The notes under the pieces were generated by a model. The model saw only the letters and a list, made by a program, of their open reading frames with translations, searched no databases and was not told the origin of the DNA. From NCBI GenBank assembly GCA_903928055.1, contig CAIYPG010000026.1, positions 1 to 64,000 of the forward strand: a DNA stretch of 64,000 nt, written 5' to 3'. This document shows, one piece after another, positions 62,469 through 64,000 of the stretch; position 1 is the stretch's first letter; each line of letters starts with the position of its first letter. Origin of the DNA: an uncultured beta proteobacterium. Lineage in GTDB: Bacteria > Pseudomonadota > Gammaproteobacteria > Burkholderiales > SG8-39. Made by a program: the position numbers and the translations under genes.

Positions 62469-62632
62469 CGATGGGCTCCGTGCACATGCAGAAGTGTTTT
62501 AATTTTTTTTGCATGACGAAGCCCGCGATGCTCCGACACTATTCGTGGCGGGCCGTCTGCAGGGCCATCATACCCCGCAGTCCGACGCACCCGGAAACGC
62601 GCCCGATGGGTGACGGGCCCTACCGTTCCGGT

Positions 62633-63496
62633 TCAGACCATTGAACCGAATTTTCCGCTGTTGAAGTCGGTGACCGCCTGCTGGATCTCGGTGCGCGTGT
62701 TCATGACAAAGGGCCCGTAGCCTGCAATCGGCTCATCGATCGGCTCGCCACCGAGGATGAGGACACGCGCATCGCTGTTCGACTCGATCGTGAATTCGCG
62801 GCCGTCCTGTTCGAGCAGCACCATCTGCGCCTCGCGCGCAACTGCTGTGCCATTCACCTCCACCGTGCCGCGCAGCACGATCACCGCCGCAGTGTGGCCC
62901 TCGGGCAATTCGAGCTTCACCATCCCATCCTTCTTCAATTGCACGTCCCACACTTCGACGGGCGTGAAGGTGCGCGCCGGGCCGCGATGCCCCTGGTACT
63001 CGCCGGCGATCACGCGCAGCGTGCCCGCAGCGTCGGCCAGCGCCACGGCAGGAATGTCGCGGTCGAGGATGTCCTGGTAATGCGGCGCGGACATCTTGTC
63101 CTTTGCCGGCAGGTTCACCCACAACTGCACCATCTCCAGCGTGCCGCCCTTTTTCGTGAACTCGCGCGAATGGAATTCCTCATGCAGGATGCCCGAGGCC
63201 GCGGTCATCCACTGCACGTCGCCGGGGCCGATGCGGCCGGCAGCGCCGGTGGAGTCGCGATGCTCGACCTCGCCCTGGTAGACGACGGTCACGGTCTCGA
63301 AGCCGCGATGCGGATGCACCCCCACGCCGCGCGGCCGGTCGGCGGGCTTGAATTCCGCCGGCCCGGCATAGTCAAGCAGCAGGAAGGGACTGAGCTCCGC
63401 GCCCTGCTCGTGATAGGAAAACAGCGAGCGGACGGGAAATCCGTCGCCCACCCAGTGGGATTGCGGGGCGCTTTGCACCTTGAGGACTTTTTTCAT
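62633..63496 (-). CDS. pirin family protein
   Basis: A 287-residue bicupin. Metal ligands in the N-terminal cupin: VHPHRGFETVTVVYQGEVEHRDSTG with two His, and SGILHEEFHSREF with His and Glu. The C-terminal cupin lacks a full metal set, as usual. Some pirins are quercetinases or redox sensors, but function differs among members. The start MKKVLKVQSAP at 63496 is supported by AAGGAA upstream. Confidence 0.93.
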   Translation of the reverse strand: MKKVLKVQSAPQSHWVGDGFPVRSLFSYHEQGAELSPFLLLDYAGPAEFKPADRPRGVGVHPHRGFETVTVVYQGEVEHRDSTGAAGRIGPGDVQWMTAASGILHEEFHSREFTKKGGTLEMVQLWVNLPAKDKMSAPHYQDILDRDIPAVALADAAGTLRVIAGEYQGHRGPARTFTPVEVWDVQLKKDGMVKLELPEGHTAAVIVLRGTVEVNGTAVAREAQMVLLEQDGREFTIESNSDARVLILGGEPIDEPIAGYGPFVMNTRTEIQQAVTDFNSGKFGSMV

Positions 63497-63737
63497 TGAA
63501 CGGTTCCTTGATACTTCCAGATATGGGCTGTTCATCCGCTTTCAAGCACCTTGCGCCCCCTCCCGCAAAGGCGCACTGTCATGAAGATGTAACGAATGGA
63601 CGCCGGCAGCACGGTAGCATCTGGCAGGGCAACGCGGCAACCGGCCGCACGCCCGATGCACGACTGGCACGACTGGACGGACAAACACAAACAGGTGACC
63701 GAAGGGCCCGCTTGCAGGCCATCCGGACCCGATAAAG

Positions 63738-64000
63738 ATGCCTGCTGAAATCGAGCTCAAACTCGGCATTGCTCCCGAGGATGTCACGCGCCTGCTGCAC
63801 CACCGGCCGCTTGCCGGCCGGGGCCGCAGCCGGCCACGCACGCTCACGCTGACCAATGTCTATTACGACACCCCTGATCTGATCCTGCAGCGGCATCGCA
63901 TCGCACTCCGCCTGCGCCATTCCGGAACGGGTAAGCGCTGGATACAGACCATCAAGGCACAGGGCCGCGTGGTCGGCGGGCTGCACTCACGCCCCGAGTG
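63738..64000 (+). CDS. CYTH-domain protein, 5' part only (cut by window end)
   Basis: The first 87 codons are visible. MPAEIELKLGI contains the ExExK metal/phosphate motif that defines CYTH proteins (adenylate cyclase class IV/thiamine triphosphatase/triphosphatase fold), and NVYYDTPDLILQRHRIALRLRHSG is the next conserved strand pair. Bacterial homologues of this type are commonly inorganic triphosphatases, often with a C-terminal CHAD domain, but the rest lies outside the window. The ATG is preceded only by a weak AAAG. Confidence 0.88.
   Translation, partial: MPAEIELKLGIAPEDVTRLLHHRPLAGRGRSRPRTLTLTNVYYDTPDLILQRHRIALRLRHSGTGKRWIQTIKAQGRVVGGLHSRPE

Overview
The window is GC-rich, densely coded chromosomal DNA from a Gram-negative bacterium, most likely a betaproteobacterium of the Burkholderiales type. 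The reasons are an OxyR-KatG pair, six Bug/TctC-type periplasmic receptors, a betaproteobacterial general porin, a sigma-54 type IV pilin gene, and an assimilatory nitrate operon of the nrtABC-nasA-nirBD kind. No rRNA, tRNA, CRISPR array, insertion sequence or phage gene was recognised.

Layout. 1-11 kb: oxyR and katG (peroxide defence), a CbiX-like chelatase, a fused betaine-type ABC binding protein/permease, a marR gene with a tautomerase gene sharing its operator, and several small metabolic genes. 11-15.3 kb: a flavin disulfide reductase diverging from egtD-egtB (ergothioneine synthesis). 15.5-20.2 kb: a surface-variation locus with a sigma-54 pilA, a SPINDLY/OGT-like glycosyltransferase broken at a GC dinucleotide tract, a 5'-truncated silent copy of the pilA 3' end, and a secreted protein with ten perfect 12-bp repeats. 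20.4-25.8 kb: a catabolic-looking cluster with three paralogous alpha/beta hydrolases that carry cysteine at the nucleophile elbow, a flavin reductase-like protein, a D-2-hydroxyacid dehydrogenase and a Bug receptor. 25.9-31.2 kb: a two-component system with a PmrA-type box, a porin, a Pal-like lipoprotein and two DUF proteins.

31.4-42.5 kb is a complete nitrate assimilation unit: the ANTAR regulator nasT, then a consensus sigma-54 promoter, then a leader RNA with two ANTAR hexaloop hairpins, the second overlapping an intrinsic terminator stem, then nrtA-nrtB-nrtC-globin-nasA-cobA-nirB-nirD. Nitrate is imported by NrtABC and reduced by NasA and NirBD; CobA supplies the siroheme precursor; the globin may remove nitric oxide.

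42.6-51.3 kb is an eight-gene leftward run: five Bug receptors, an HpaI-type aldolase, an HSL-type hydrolase and, in the middle, what I read as a selenoprotein. Two open frames are joined in the same frame by a single TGA directly followed by Gly-Ser-Cys (a UGSC motif), with a perfect hairpin 11 bases downstream that fits a bacterial SECIS element. 51.5-64 kb: two MFS exporters, NhaA, a TonB-dependent receptor/ExbB/ExbD/TonB/phosphoesterase operon, an MmgE/PrpD protein, a pirin, and the start of a CYTH protein cut by the window edge.

The most notable observations are the UGSC selenoprotein, the ANTAR antitermination leader, the pilin/glycosyltransferase variation locus, an OxyR lacking the resolving cysteine, and an intergenic repeat inserted in frame into the start of cobA.
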